Origin: Pseudomonas sp. 7P_10.2_Bac1
Lineage (GTDB): Bacteria; Pseudomonadota; Gammaproteobacteria; Pseudomonadales; Pseudomonadaceae
Assembly (NCBI RefSeq): GCF_025465935.1
Contig: NZ_JANLNV010000020.1
Span: 1-64,000, forward strand
Direction of reading: 5' to 3'
DNA length: 64,000 nucleotides
The notes under the pieces: generated by a model
Seen by the model: the letters and a program-made list of their open reading frames with translations, nothing else
Database searches by the model: none
What the model was told of the DNA's origin: nothing
Shown here: piece after piece, positions 47,412 through 57,445 of the stretch
Layout: each line of letters starts with the position of its first letter
How positions within the stretch are numbered: the stretch's first letter is position 1
Translations under genes and position numbers: made by a program

Positions 47412-49031
47412 ATGAGCCTGTCGTTACTAAGCCGTTACGCCTTCTTTGCCCTCTGTGTCATTTTCACCCTCGCCAGCCTCCCCTTCATGCACCACGAGTG
47501 GTTGTGGCCCTTCACCGCAGTGACGTTGGCCCTGAGCCTGCTGGGCATATTCGACTTGCTCCAGGGCCCGCACGCAGTGCGGCGCAACTACCCGATCCTG
47601 GGCAATATTCGCTATCTGGTTGAAGCCATTCGCCCGGAAATCCGCCAATACCTGTTGGAGTCCGACAGCGACGCGCTGCCCTTCTCGCGCGCGCAACGCT
47701 CATTGGTGTACTCGCGGGCCAAGAATGAAACCGCCGACAAGCCGTTCGGCACATTGATTGATGTGTACCAGCCGGGCTTTGAATTTATCGGTCACTCCAT
47801 GCGCCCCGCGCCATTGACCGATCCCAGCAGCTTTCGCATCACCATCGGCGGCCCGCAGTGCACCCAGCCGTACTCAGCCTCGATTTTCAATATCTCGGCC
47901 ATGAGCTTTGGCTCGTTGAGTGCCAACGCGATTCGCGCCCTCAATCAGGGCGCCAAGCTCGGTAACTTTGCCCACGACACGGGTGAAGGCAGCATCAGTT
48001 CATATCACCGTGAAAACGGGGGCGACCTGACCTGGGAACTGGGCAGCGGTTACTTCGGTTGCCGCACTTCCGATGGCCGTTTCGACCCGGAGCGCTTCGC
48101 CGCCCAAGCCCGCACGCCGCAAGTGCGAATGATCGAAATCAAAATGAGCCAGGGCGCCAAGCCGGGCCACGGCGGCATTTTGCCCAAGCACAAGGTCACC
48201 CCGGAAATTGCTGAAACCCGTGGCGTCCCCCTGGGCGAAGACTGCATCTCGCCGTCGCGCCACAGCGCATTTTCAACGCCGATCGAAATGATGCACTTCA
48301 TCGCGCAACTACGTGAATTGTCGGGTGGCAAACCCGTCGGCTTCAAGTTCTGTCTGGGTCACCCATGGGAATTCATGGGGATCTGCAAGGCCATGCTGGA
48401 AACCGGCATCCTGCCGGACTTTATCGTGATTGACGGTAAGGAAGGCGGAACCGGCGCGGCCCCGGTGGAGTTCACCGACCATATCGGTGCCCCCATGCGC
48501 GAAGGCTTGCTGTTTGTGCACAACACCCTGGTGGGCCTCAACTTGCGTGACAAGATCAAGCTCGGCGCCAGCGGCAAGATCGTCAGCGCCTTTGATATTG
48601 CCAGCGTGCTGGCCATCGGCGCGGACTGGGCCAACTCGGCACGCGGCTTCATGTTCGCCATTGGCTGCATCCAGTCGCAGAGCTGCCACACCAACAAATG
48701 CCCGACCGGCGTGGCCACCCAGGACCCGCTACGCCAGCGTGCCCTGGTAGTGCCCGATAAAGCGCAACGGGTCTTTCAGTTCCACACCAACACCCTCAAG
48801 GCGCTGGCCGAAATGCTCGCCGCTGCCGGCCTGGAGCACCCGGCACAACTGACCGCCAAGCATTTGGTGCGACGTATCTCGCGCACTGAAATCAAACTGT
48901 TTTCGCAGTTGCACGTGTTCCTCAAACCCGGCGAACTGCTGACCGGCGAAGCCAATGGCGAATTCTATTCGCGCATGTGGCAAATGGCCCGGGCCGACAG
49001 TTTTGAACCCAACGAGATCGCCGCAGCGTGA
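47412..49031 (+). CDS. FMN-binding glutamate synthase-like protein
   Basis: A 539-residue protein with two N-terminal helices (residues 7-25 and 31-50) and a large domain homologous to the FMN/Fe-S core of glutamate synthase (GEGSISSYHRENGGDLTWELGSGYFG, GAKPGHGGILP, DGKEGGTGAAPVEF, and cysteines in SCHTNKCPTGVATQDP). It lacks the glutaminase domain, so it is not ordinary GltB. The family is common in Pseudomonas and its reaction is not settled. An auxiliary oxidoreductase role is likely. Confidence 0.85.
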   Translation: MSLSLLSRYAFFALCVIFTLASLPFMHHEWLWPFTAVTLALSLLGIFDLLQGPHAVRRNYPILGNIRYLVEAIRPEIRQYLLESDSDALPFSRAQRSLVYSRAKNETADKPFGTLIDVYQPGFEFIGHSMRPAPLTDPSSFRITIGGPQCTQPYSASIFNISAMSFGSLSANAIRALNQGAKLGNFAHDTGEGSISSYHRENGGDLTWELGSGYFGCRTSDGRFDPERFAAQARTPQVRMIEIKMSQGAKPGHGGILPKHKVTPEIAETRGVPLGEDCISPSRHSAFSTPIEMMHFIAQLRELSGGKPVGFKFCLGHPWEFMGICKAMLETGILPDFIVIDGKEGGTGAAPVEFTDHIGAPMREGLLFVHNTLVGLNLRDKIKLGASGKIVSAFDIASVLAIGADWANSARGFMFAIGCIQSQSCHTNKCPTGVATQDPLRQRALVVPDKAQRVFQFHTNTLKALAEMLAAAGLEHPAQLTAKHLVRRISRTEIKLFSQLHVFLKPGELLTGEANGEFYSRMWQMARADSFEPNEIAAA

Positions 49032-49235
49032 TTTGAACCCAGGCCCCGAACATCACGCAAACGGATGTTCGGGAACCTATTACGCATAAGTACCATTCAA
49101 TAAGGCATTACATAGTTACTATTCATACTTTAATACTTGCTCAACTACCTGCCCGCACTATCAATTATTTAACCTATTAATAATCGCGACATTGTTTCTA
49201 GACTGGCATGACTTTCTCCACTACGGACATGACTC

Positions 49236-52200
49236 ATGCCGACTGTTGCGTTAACCCATACGCCCTCAACACAGCCTGATTTAAAAGACTTGGGCATTCA
49301 TCACGACCTGATTAAAGCCAAGGCACAAACAGCCATTAACACCTTTCACTCTTCATTAATTCCAGCCCTGCGCAATCAAGTCTATCCGCCGATGTCCGGC
49401 TATAACTCTTTGGGCGCGGAACAGCAACAAGGCCTTCGCGAACATCAGGCACTCTCGCGTACCCACCTGATCCAACTTCGCCAGTACCTGGACGCCATCA
49501 GCAGTGTAGAGGCCTTTGCCGAACCCTTGTTGCAGGCCGCTTTGTTGAAGGCGTTCGGGATCGCCTGCGATGTCAGAAAAAATGTCATCACCGTGACCAC
49601 GCTCAACGCCTTCACAGGGGAGATCGCAAGCCAGGCCACGCAGACGCTGTTGCAAGCCGCCCTGCACAACTTTTTGCCGGAACACGCTGAAGCAGGTGGC
49701 CTACCGAGGGGTTCACATATTTGGGACTACAAGTCCACTCGCTTCAGCGACCCGGCGCCCAAGCTGCTCGACATAGACCCCGTTGCCTTTGCCCGTTTAT
49801 GTCGAGAATTGAATATCGGAAAACGCTACCAGGACCATCTGGCGGCCATTCTCAGCCCGCCGCACGCGCTGGACAAACTCGCTATCGCTTCTTTCTTCAG
49901 AGCCCATGAACGCAGTACGCTGTTGTTACAGGCCGATGTAGCCTTGATGAATAAACATATCAAGCCCGAGACCTATACCACTTTAATGCGCTTGGGAGCC
50001 GGAGACGAACAGCCCTTGTTTGGTAGCCTGCCCATTACATGCAACTACATGAAACTGGATGAAGTTCAACTCTCATCCATGGTTCTTTTTCATGGCAATC
50101 CGCTTGAACAAGAACAGCGCTGTATTATTTATATACCCGGCGACCCGATCAGTTGCCTGAAAGAGTACGACAACTTAAGAGCCGCCCACGCCGACCTGAT
50201 GATCAAACTGCAGGACGCAGCCTACCGTGAGTTCTTTATTCACCTGGCCCCGCAATCACAAAAACTGGCATTGACCAAACGCTTTAACAATCGTTTTGCA
50301 AAAGGCGCCAGAGACCCGCTGGGGATGGTCCAGCAGCCTATCTCCGGCAATCTGTTCCAGCATTTATATAGCCGCAAGGTCCAGCAATTAATGGCGGACG
50401 CGCGATTCCTGGCCGTACCGACCGATGACATCAATCGCACCGCATTAGTGAATCGGCTGGAACACTACCTGGACGTCAGCCTGAATGTGCTGAACGTCGC
50501 CGCATTCTTTGTGCCTGGGCTGGGTGAAGTCATGGCCGTGGTGTTTGCGGCGCAGATCATGAACGACGTTTACCACGGCATTGAGGCCTGGGAGCAAGAT
50601 GACAAGGACCTCGCCTGGGACTACACCAAAGGCGTGCTGGTCAATCTGGCCACTGCGGCGGCCATCGGTAAATTCGCTTCGGAACTCGCCCGCCCCTTAC
50701 CGGTAAAACCGGTGCCGGTGGTCGAAGAACTGGAGGTCTTTACCCAAGGGCCAGGGCAAATCAAGCTCTGGAAGCCCGATATCACCCCCTTCGAACATGA
50801 CATCAGCCTGCCCCAGGCGCTCAAACCCGATGCCAAGGGCCTGTATTACCACATGAGCCGGTATTACCTGAAGCTGGAAGACAAACACTACAGCGTCGAA
50901 AAAACCGGTGAGCACACGTATCGATTACGCCACCCCACGGCGCCAACAACCTACGGGCCCGAACTGTCGCATAACAACCATGGCGCCTGGAAACACGGCG
51001 CAGAAGAACAAGCCGACTGGGATGCAAACACCTTGTTCAGGCGCCTGCACCCCACGCTGGGTACTGCCGACAGTGAAACAGTTGAACAGATGCTGCACGC
51101 CTGTGACGTCGACGAAGCCGAACTGCGCCAAGTGCACGTCGACCTGAGCCCGCCGCCGGCACTACTCAATGACAGCATCACACGCTTGGCCATCGACCGT
51201 GACTTGCAACGTTTTATCCAGCGGATGCAGGCGGGAGATCGCACGGCGGACCCACAAATTCAGCTCCAACTGCTGGTTGAAGAGGATATGTGGCCTGCCA
51301 CTAAAGCCCTGCGCTTTATTGATATCCAAGGCCAAACCATCAGCGAGTACGGCAATAACCTGACGAAAAAGCTGCCCATCATCCAAGTCCTCGACAGCCA
51401 GTTACGCCGTGGTGAGATGCTCAAGGTCGTGCTCGAATCCCTGGCTCCCGAAGAAGTGACCTGGCTGGTGGGGCTCAGTACGGAGCAGGGTGAAATTGGT
51501 AGCAGCCTGACGGAGAAGGCCGACGCCTTGCACAAACGCCTGACCCTGCGCGCCAGACAGCGTGCAGACAAACTCTTTGCGTCGCGCTACATGTCACCGC
51601 CCAAGCCCGACTCCCTTGCAGCGCGGCAATTGCTCAAGCGATTCCCCACACTCCCCGGCCCAGTGATCGACGAGTTGCTGGCCTCGGCCACTCAGGCCGA
51701 GTTTGAAGTACTGGACAAGCAAATACGGGTGCCCGTGCGCATTGCGCAGGAGGCTACTCTTTACACCCAGGAACTGCGCCTGACCCGAGCCTTTGAAGGC
51801 CTTTACCTTGAATATTTGAACAATGCAGACACGCAGAAGCTGATTTTGCACAGCCTTGCGAACATGCCCGGCTGGTCGAAAGAGGTGCGCATCGAAGTGC
51901 GCGACGGGGCGTTTTCAGGACCGTTGCTTGACCATGTAGGCGCAGCCAATGCACCGATCCGTAAAGTGCTGGTCAAGGAGGGCACGCGGTATCAAACCTA
52001 CGACGCCAATCACCTTAACTTGCATGGCCTGGATGACCTCTATGCCAGCGTGCTGCATGCCCTGCCCGATGCCCAACGCCAAGCGCTGGGGTTTGCGCAT
52101 CCGGCTCAGGGCCCAGCCCTCAAGGCAGCGCTTGCGCAACGCGCGCCCATGAGTCGCAAGGCACTGCGCGAAGCGCTGCAAATGCCGCGCGCCCAAGGCC

Positions 52201-54272
52201 CTTCGCCGATGCAGCTGGCAAAAGGACGCCCTGTCGACTCATTCCCCCTGCCCGCGGCCGCGCGTTGTGCACGGTCACCCTTCGCGTGCTTCAGATCAAC
52301 CCCCAGGCGTGTCAGAAGCCTGATAGCTGAGTTGTACCCAACCCATACGCCCGAGTCCGTCGAGGAGTTTCTGGGGCTGGAAGACCTGTACAGCCGCGAA
52401 GGCTTGCAGCGCCTCGAAGGCTTGAGGGTGGAGTTTCGAACACTGGTCAAAGCGTTAGAAGACTGGAAAGCCAAGCCACCGGAACTGGCTCAGGTCAGCC
52501 CTCACCATGTGCGTCTGGTTCACCCCATGGATAAACAGCGAGTCATCAACAAGCTGATCAAATGCTGGCAACGCAGAATGACTCGACCCCGGGGCGGTAG
52601 CGAGGTGCCGTCAGACGTCACGCTGGGCATTGACGGTATCCATTTCGGTAGATTCCCCGAGCTGAGTGCAGATTTCAGCCACGTCAAACAACTGCAGTTC
52701 AGCAACTTTTACCTGCAATCCAATATCAACGAATTTCTGGGGCATTTTCCGGGCCTGACGTCACTCACTTTCAATACGACGCACCTGTATGCACTGCCTA
52801 CAAGCATTTTTGATTTGACCTCACTGACCCATCTGCATCTGGGCGGCAACAGCATTACCCTGTCTGCCGAAGAGGCTCTCAAGCTTGGAGCAATGACCCA
52901 GCTAAACACACTGAATTTAAGCGGCAACCCATTGGAGACCGTTCCCGACTTCAGCCAACTGAATCAATTGCAGCAACTGAACCTCAGAAATACTCAGCTC
53001 AATACCTGGCCAGCTGGGGTCGATACTCTGCAAGACCTGACTCACCTTGACCTACGCGAGAACAACTTAACGGCTTTGCCCGAAAGCTTTTTCCAACTGC
53101 CTGCGCACCGCCTGCGACGCACCTATGTACACGGCAACCCATTGTCCGCCACCACCTTTGACGCAGTGATCGCCTACCGGCAACAACTGGGTCTACGCTT
53201 CGAAGCGCGGGTACACGCACGCGGCACGGCCCCCCACCCCGCCGAGATTTGGCTGGATGATACGCTCGCTTCCAATCTACGCATTAACCGGCTTGAACTC
53301 TGGGCAGCCCTGCAAGCCGAGCCAGGGAATCAGGATTTTTTCAGGGTGATTCATGACCTGTCGGACTCACCCGACTTTCAGTTTGCTCGTGAACAATTGA
53401 CGCAACGGGTATGGCGTGTGGTGGCAGCGGCCGCCGAAGACACCTCTTTGAGGGATTTATTATTTGGTGCCGCCATTGAACATGAATCCTGCATTGATCG
53501 CGCCTCGACGGTGTTCAGTCGATTTGGCTACAAGGTGTTGCTACATGAAATAAGCCTGCTGAGCGGCCCCCTCAAAGAGACCACGCTGGTGAAGTTGATC
53601 AAAGGTCGGGCGCGGCTGCTGCAACTGGATGACATCGCCCAAACCCAAATCGACCTTCAGATGAGCGCCTACAACACCGCCCGCGAGGAAGGACTTCTTA
53701 CACCGTTACAAGTTTCTGAACTCAAACCTGATCCGCTCGAAGTGCAATTGATCTATCAGGTTGACCTCGCCGATCGCCTGGAGCTGCCTTGGCAGCCAGC
53801 GCATATGAAGTTCAGGACCCTGGCGAAAATCACCCCGGAGCAAATAGAAGAAGCTTTCAGGCTGATCATCAACCAGGAAAAAGTCCCCGGTTACTTGCCG
53901 AAAAAAATGCTCGAGGAACAACCTTGGCAGGATTATCTGACCGAGCACTACGGCACCCGGATTGAAGTTGAGCGTGAGCCGCACCTACAGCGCATCAAGG
54001 ACATTGATCGGCTGCAAGACCTGCAGGAACAGTGGGCCGAACAGCAGGCCGGAGGCGACAACGAAGCGTTTAAAACGTTGACCGCCGACGTGAAAGCCCT
54101 GGCACAAGAACTGGGTGTGGATGAGCAAAAGGTGTTTACCAAAGCGCCGATGCTCGATGAGGACTACTACGCCCTGCAACTCAAGGCCCGTGCAGACCGC
54201 GACGAGGTGTTGATCAAACTCACGCAAGCCATTCTGGATAAAAAACCTGTGTCGAACATCCTCGACCAATAA
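49236..54272 (+). CDS. Large LRR protein with C-terminal NEL E3 ubiquitin ligase domain
   Basis: A 1678-residue protein. Residues 1-1100 resemble the long N-terminal region annotated in Pseudomonas as a dermonecrotic toxin-like domain (DUF6543), with a hydrophobic hairpin near 416-445. Leucine-rich repeats occupy about 1141-1305 (LTSLTHLHLGGN, LNTLNLSGNPLETVP, LTHLDLRENNLTALP). The C-terminal 330 residues fit the NEL domain of IpaH/SspH ubiquitin ligases: FGAAIEHESCIDRAS has the catalytic Cys1419 in a Cys-X-Asp motif. NEL enzymes act inside eukaryotic cells, so this is a probable effector. No secretion genes or chaperone are in the window, and no Sec signal is seen. The upstream 200 bases are AT-rich. 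Confidence 0.85.
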   Translation: MPTVALTHTPSTQPDLKDLGIHHDLIKAKAQTAINTFHSSLIPALRNQVYPPMSGYNSLGAEQQQGLREHQALSRTHLIQLRQYLDAISSVEAFAEPLLQAALLKAFGIACDVRKNVITVTTLNAFTGEIASQATQTLLQAALHNFLPEHAEAGGLPRGSHIWDYKSTRFSDPAPKLLDIDPVAFARLCRELNIGKRYQDHLAAILSPPHALDKLAIASFFRAHERSTLLLQADVALMNKHIKPETYTTLMRLGAGDEQPLFGSLPITCNYMKLDEVQLSSMVLFHGNPLEQEQRCIIYIPGDPISCLKEYDNLRAAHADLMIKLQDAAYREFFIHLAPQSQKLALTKRFNNRFAKGARDPLGMVQQPISGNLFQHLYSRKVQQLMADARFLAVPTDDINRTALVNRLEHYLDVSLNVLNVAAFFVPGLGEVMAVVFAAQIMNDVYHGIEAWEQDDKDLAWDYTKGVLVNLATAAAIGKFASELARPLPVKPVPVVEELEVFTQGPGQIKLWKPDITPFEHDISLPQALKPDAKGLYYHMSRYYLKLEDKHYSVEKTGEHTYRLRHPTAPTTYGPELSHNNHGAWKHGAEEQADWDANTLFRRLHPTLGTADSETVEQMLHACDVDEAELRQVHVDLSPPPALLNDSITRLAIDRDLQRFIQRMQAGDRTADPQIQLQLLVEEDMWPATKALRFIDIQGQTISEYGNNLTKKLPIIQVLDSQLRRGEMLKVVLESLAPEEVTWLVGLSTEQGEIGSSLTEKADALHKRLTLRARQRADKLFASRYMSPPKPDSLAARQLLKRFPTLPGPVIDELLASATQAEFEVLDKQIRVPVRIAQEATLYTQELRLTRAFEGLYLEYLNNADTQKLILHSLANMPGWSKEVRIEVRDGAFSGPLLDHVGAANAPIRKVLVKEGTRYQTYDANHLNLHGLDDLYASVLHALPDAQRQALGFAHPAQGPALKAALAQRAPMSRKALREALQMPRAQGPSPMQLAKGRPVDSFPLPAAARCARSPFACFRSTPRRVRSLIAELYPTHTPESVEEFLGLEDLYSREGLQRLEGLRVEFRTLVKALEDWKAKPPELAQVSPHHVRLVHPMDKQRVINKLIKCWQRRMTRPRGGSEVPSDVTLGIDGIHFGRFPELSADFSHVKQLQFSNFYLQSNINEFLGHFPGLTSLTFNTTHLYALPTSIFDLTSLTHLHLGGNSITLSAEEALKLGAMTQLNTLNLSGNPLETVPDFSQLNQLQQLNLRNTQLNTWPAGVDTLQDLTHLDLRENNLTALPESFFQLPAHRLRRTYVHGNPLSATTFDAVIAYRQQLGLRFEARVHARGTAPHPAEIWLDDTLASNLRINRLELWAALQAEPGNQDFFRVIHDLSDSPDFQFAREQLTQRVWRVVAAAAEDTSLRDLLFGAAIEHESCIDRASTVFSRFGYKVLLHEISLLSGPLKETTLVKLIKGRARLLQLDDIAQTQIDLQMSAYNTAREEGLLTPLQVSELKPDPLEVQLIYQVDLADRLELPWQPAHMKFRTLAKITPEQIEEAFRLIINQEKVPGYLPKKMLEEQPWQDYLTEHYGTRIEVEREPHLQRIKDIDRLQDLQEQWAEQQAGGDNEAFKTLTADVKALAQELGVDEQKVFTKAPMLDEDYYALQLKARADRDEVLIKLTQAILDKKPVSNILDQ

Positions 54273-54335
54273 ATCTATCGGCGATTACATAAAGTCCTAC
54301 ACGCACTTTGCATTTATCACTCAATAGCCTCACCC

Positions 54336-54361
54336 TGCGCGCCGCCGATGTGCGGCGCGCA
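54336..54361 (+). terminator. GC-rich hairpin after the NEL protein gene
   Basis: TGCGCGCCGC, a 6-base loop and GCGGCGCGCA, followed by cttt. It sits between the effector gene and the OpgC-like gene. Confidence 0.7.
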
Positions 54362-54414
54362 CTTTCTGCTGAGCGCGTCAGTCTTTATTAACTTCTGCTT
54401 GAGAATTTGCCGTG

Positions 54415-55524
54415 ATGATTAACGGACGCGACCACCGCATCGACTTTTTTCGCGGGCTGGCGCTGATATTTATTTTTTGGGACCACATCCCGCACAACCC
54501 ATTGGCGCAATTGACCGTGCGCAATTTCGGTTTCAGTGATGCCGCGGAGATTTTTGTATTTCTGGCCGGTTATGCCGCCGTACTGGCCTACGGCAAGATT
54601 GCCCGGCGTGATGGCTTGTTGATCGCCAGCGTGAAGATCTGGCGCCGCGCCTGGGTGTTGTATGTCGTGCATATCTTCTTGCTTGCCGTGCTGATGGGCA
54701 TCGTATTTTTTGCCAACAGCCACGTTGAAACCCGTGACCTGGTACAGGAAATGGGCTTGCAGTACTTCTTGAGCAACCCGCAACAGGCGCTCACAGATGA
54801 ATTGCTGCTGCGCTTCAAACCCAACTTGATGGACCCACTGCCGTTGTACATCGTGCTGCTGATCGGCTTGCCGCTGGTCCTGCCCATGCTGCTGCGCAAG
54901 GCGCCCTACGTGGTGGGGGTTTCACTGTTGCTGTATTTGATAGCGCCTTACTGGAACCTGGCGTCACAAGAAGGCGGTGTGTGGTTTTTCAACCCGATAG
55001 CCTGGCAGTTTCTGTTTATTCTCGGAGGCGCACTGGCGTTGCACAGCCAAGCCCATCCGGCGATTGACCAGCGTCCTTTGCAGCGGCAACCGTTGTTCGT
55101 GGGCGCACTGATTTATCTGCTGGTGACCGGGCTCGTTGCCGTGTCGTGGCGATGGCCAGAACTGCACGACGCGATCATGCCCGTGGCAGTAGGTAAACAG
55201 GTGTACCCGATCAGCAAGACCAACTTGTCGCCTCTGCGCTTACTGCACTTTCTGGCGTTGGTCTACGTGGTCGCCAAACTGGTCCCGCACAGTGACTGGC
55301 TTGACCGGTGGCTCCCTCGACAAGTCTGCCGCATGGGCCGTTATTCGCTGGAGGTGTTCTGCCTGGGCGTGATCCTGGCCCCGCTGGCAGACATGTTCAA
55401 TGCATTGGGCGGCGATACCTGGCCGGTCAAAATATTCAGCGCCGTATTGGGCGTAGGACTTATGGCCGTGCTGGCCTTGTGGCTGGACTGGAACAAGCGG
55501 CTGGGGCTGGCGCCCAAAGCATGA
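54415..55524 (+). CDS. OpgC-like acyltransferase-family membrane protein
   Basis: A 369-residue protein with about ten helices. The start RDHRIDFFRGLALIFIFWDHIP and the phrase SDAAEIFVFLAGYAAVLAYGK are typical of OpgC/acyltransferase-3 relatives. OpgC adds succinyl groups to periplasmic glucans; whether this protein has that substrate is unknown. ATG at 54415 is chosen over the GTG one codon earlier. No opgGH genes are near. Confidence 0.85.
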   Translation: MINGRDHRIDFFRGLALIFIFWDHIPHNPLAQLTVRNFGFSDAAEIFVFLAGYAAVLAYGKIARRDGLLIASVKIWRRAWVLYVVHIFLLAVLMGIVFFANSHVETRDLVQEMGLQYFLSNPQQALTDELLLRFKPNLMDPLPLYIVLLIGLPLVLPMLLRKAPYVVGVSLLLYLIAPYWNLASQEGGVWFFNPIAWQFLFILGGALALHSQAHPAIDQRPLQRQPLFVGALIYLLVTGLVAVSWRWPELHDAIMPVAVGKQVYPISKTNLSPLRLLHFLALVYVVAKLVPHSDWLDRWLPRQVCRMGRYSLEVFCLGVILAPLADMFNALGGDTWPVKIFSAVLGVGLMAVLALWLDWNKRLGLAPKA

Positions 55525-55530
55525 CGTGAG

Positions 55531-55591
55531 TAGGAGCGAGATTGCCTCGCGATCTTTTGATCTTCTAAAAGATCGCGAGACGAGCTCCTAC
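55531..55591. repeat. REP-type inverted pair
   Basis: taggagcgagattgcctcgc and its complement around ttttgatcttctaaaa, between convergent opgC-like and permease genes. Same family as the 26922 element. Confidence 0.85.
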
Positions 55592-55612
55592 TGTCAGCGT
55601 TTCAACCTGACG

Positions 55613-57031
55613 TTAATGAGCAGCAGAAGCCACCGCGTTCTGCTCTTTAGGCGACAGTTTGAACACGTAGAACAATACCGTCAGCAGAATCAGAAACGCC
55701 GGGCCGACGAACAACGCCACACGGGTTTCTTCGAAGTAGGCCATCAGCCCGACCACCATCAACAAGAAGCCCAGTGCCGCAAACGAGCTGTACGGGTACA
55801 GCCACATGCGGTATTTGAGGCTGGCGGCTTCTTCTGGGCTGAGATTTTTGCGGAAACGCAGTTGCGCCAGCAAGATCATCAACCAGGTCCAGATCGCGCC
55901 GAAGGTTGCAATCGCCGTGACCCACACAAACACTTTTTCCGGTGCCAGGTAGTTGAGCACCACGCCCAGCAACAACATGACAATCGACAGCAGCAACGCA
56001 TTGCGCGGCACGCCGTTTTTGGAGGTAGTTGCGAAGTTGGCCGGTGCCTGACCATTTTGCGCCAGGCTGTAGAGCATGCGCCCGGTGCTGAAAATGCCGC
56101 CGTTGCAGGACGACAGGGCCGCCGTGATCACCACGAAGTTGATGATGCCGGCCGCCGTCTTGATCCCCAGACGCTCAAAGGTCATCACGAACGGGCTGCC
56201 TTGGGTGCCGATTTCGTTCCACGGGTAGATCGACAGGATGACGAACAGTGCGCCCACGTAGAACAGCAGAATGCGCCAGAACACCGAGCCAATCGCGCTG
56301 GGGATGGTCTTTTGCGGGTTGCGCGCTTCACCGGCGGTCAGGCCGATCATTTCCACGCCAAGATACGCAAACATCACCATTTGCAACGACATCAGCACGC
56401 CTTGAATCCCGTTCGGCATAAAGCCGCCCTGGGTCCATAGGTTGGAGATGCCCAGCGCCACACCGTCATTGCCAAAACCGAAGGCAATAATGCCGATGCC
56501 GCCAAGCACCATCGCAATGATGGTGACGATCTTGATCAGGGCAAACCAGAACTCGAACTCACCGAATGCCTTAACGGCGATCAGGTTGATCGATCCCATG
56601 CTTAGCAGTGCCGCCAGAGCCCAGATCCAGCGCGGGACATCGGGGAACCAGATGCCCATGTACACCGCCACGGCGGTGATTTCGGCCACGCACGTCACCA
56701 GCCACAGGAACCAGTAGTTCCAGCCGGTCAAAAAGCCCGCCAGGGGGCCGAGATAATCTTGGGCGTAGCGGCTGAAAGAACCGGCTACGGGGTTGTGCAC
56801 GGCCATTTCGCCCAGCGCACGCATGATCACCAGAATGGCCAGGCCACCCAGAATGTAAGACAGCATGATGGCCGGACCGGCCATTTCGATAGCTTTGGCC
56901 GAGCCTAGAAACAGGCCGACGCCGATACAGGCGCCCAGCGCCATCAAGCGGATGTGGCGTTCGCCCAGCTCGCGCTTGAGCGGGCCGCCCTGCGCGGTTT
57001 CACCGTGGGACTGGTGGTTGCCGACTGGCAT
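55613..57031 (-). CDS. AAT-family amino acid permease (ProY/HutT-like)
   Basis: A 472-residue transporter with about 12 helices. GACIGVGLFLGSAKAIEMAGPAIMLSYILGG is the AAT signature start and LGVEMIGLTAGEARNPQKTIPSAI the middle motif. It resembles proline- or histidine-specific permeases. Substrate not determined by sequence alone. Confidence 0.88.
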   Translation of the reverse strand: MPVGNHQSHGETAQGGPLKRELGERHIRLMALGACIGVGLFLGSAKAIEMAGPAIMLSYILGGLAILVIMRALGEMAVHNPVAGSFSRYAQDYLGPLAGFLTGWNYWFLWLVTCVAEITAVAVYMGIWFPDVPRWIWALAALLSMGSINLIAVKAFGEFEFWFALIKIVTIIAMVLGGIGIIAFGFGNDGVALGISNLWTQGGFMPNGIQGVLMSLQMVMFAYLGVEMIGLTAGEARNPQKTIPSAIGSVFWRILLFYVGALFVILSIYPWNEIGTQGSPFVMTFERLGIKTAAGIINFVVITAALSSCNGGIFSTGRMLYSLAQNGQAPANFATTSKNGVPRNALLLSIVMLLLGVVLNYLAPEKVFVWVTAIATFGAIWTWLMILLAQLRFRKNLSPEEAASLKYRMWLYPYSSFAALGFLLMVVGLMAYFEETRVALFVGPAFLILLTVLFYVFKLSPKEQNAVASAAH

Positions 57032-57445
57032 AAAAGTACAACCTCATATTGTTATTGGATGTGCATCACTAGAGCGTTCCAAGAGCCTGGCTGGTGGCCA
57101 GACTCCCCGAGAGACTGCCTCAGACCTTGTGGGTCGGACGTTCAAAAGGGAAATGCCCTACTGAGATCGGCGGCGAGTATTGCACAGGGTTGGTGCACAG
57201 TCATTCCCCTACCTAGGGCGTATTTACCCTGAGCAAGGGCTCTAGACCGTCACTTTCCACGCCTGCAGAACCTGTCGTCGCTGCCGCAAGGTGCGATGAG
57301 CTGCGCAGCGGCCCGTTTTTTTTACCGCCAACACCCACCTCATCCGCTCAATCAAAGATGAGAATAATTACCGTTCGTCAAATTCAATTGCGCTTTCTTA
57401 AGATATATCTTAAGTTACTTCGCACAAACGAAGAGGACGAAGACT
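57032..57445 (+). promoter_or_regulatory. padR control region: perfect palindrome and possible Fur site
   Basis: CTTAAGATATATCTTAAG at 57397-57414 is a perfect 18-bp palindrome 31 bases before the PadR start, probably its own operator. GATGAGAATAATTACCG at 57358-57374 resembles a Fur box. A REP-like stretch (tgccgcaaggtgcgatgagctgcgcagc) lies near 57283-57310. The rest of the 414 bases, the permease leader side, shows nothing else. Confidence 0.7.

Noticed and set aside
57130..57200. Possible sigma-54 promoter for the minus-strand permease (ttgcacagggttggtgcac)
   Set aside because: The GC and CC doublets do not have the required ten-base spacing.
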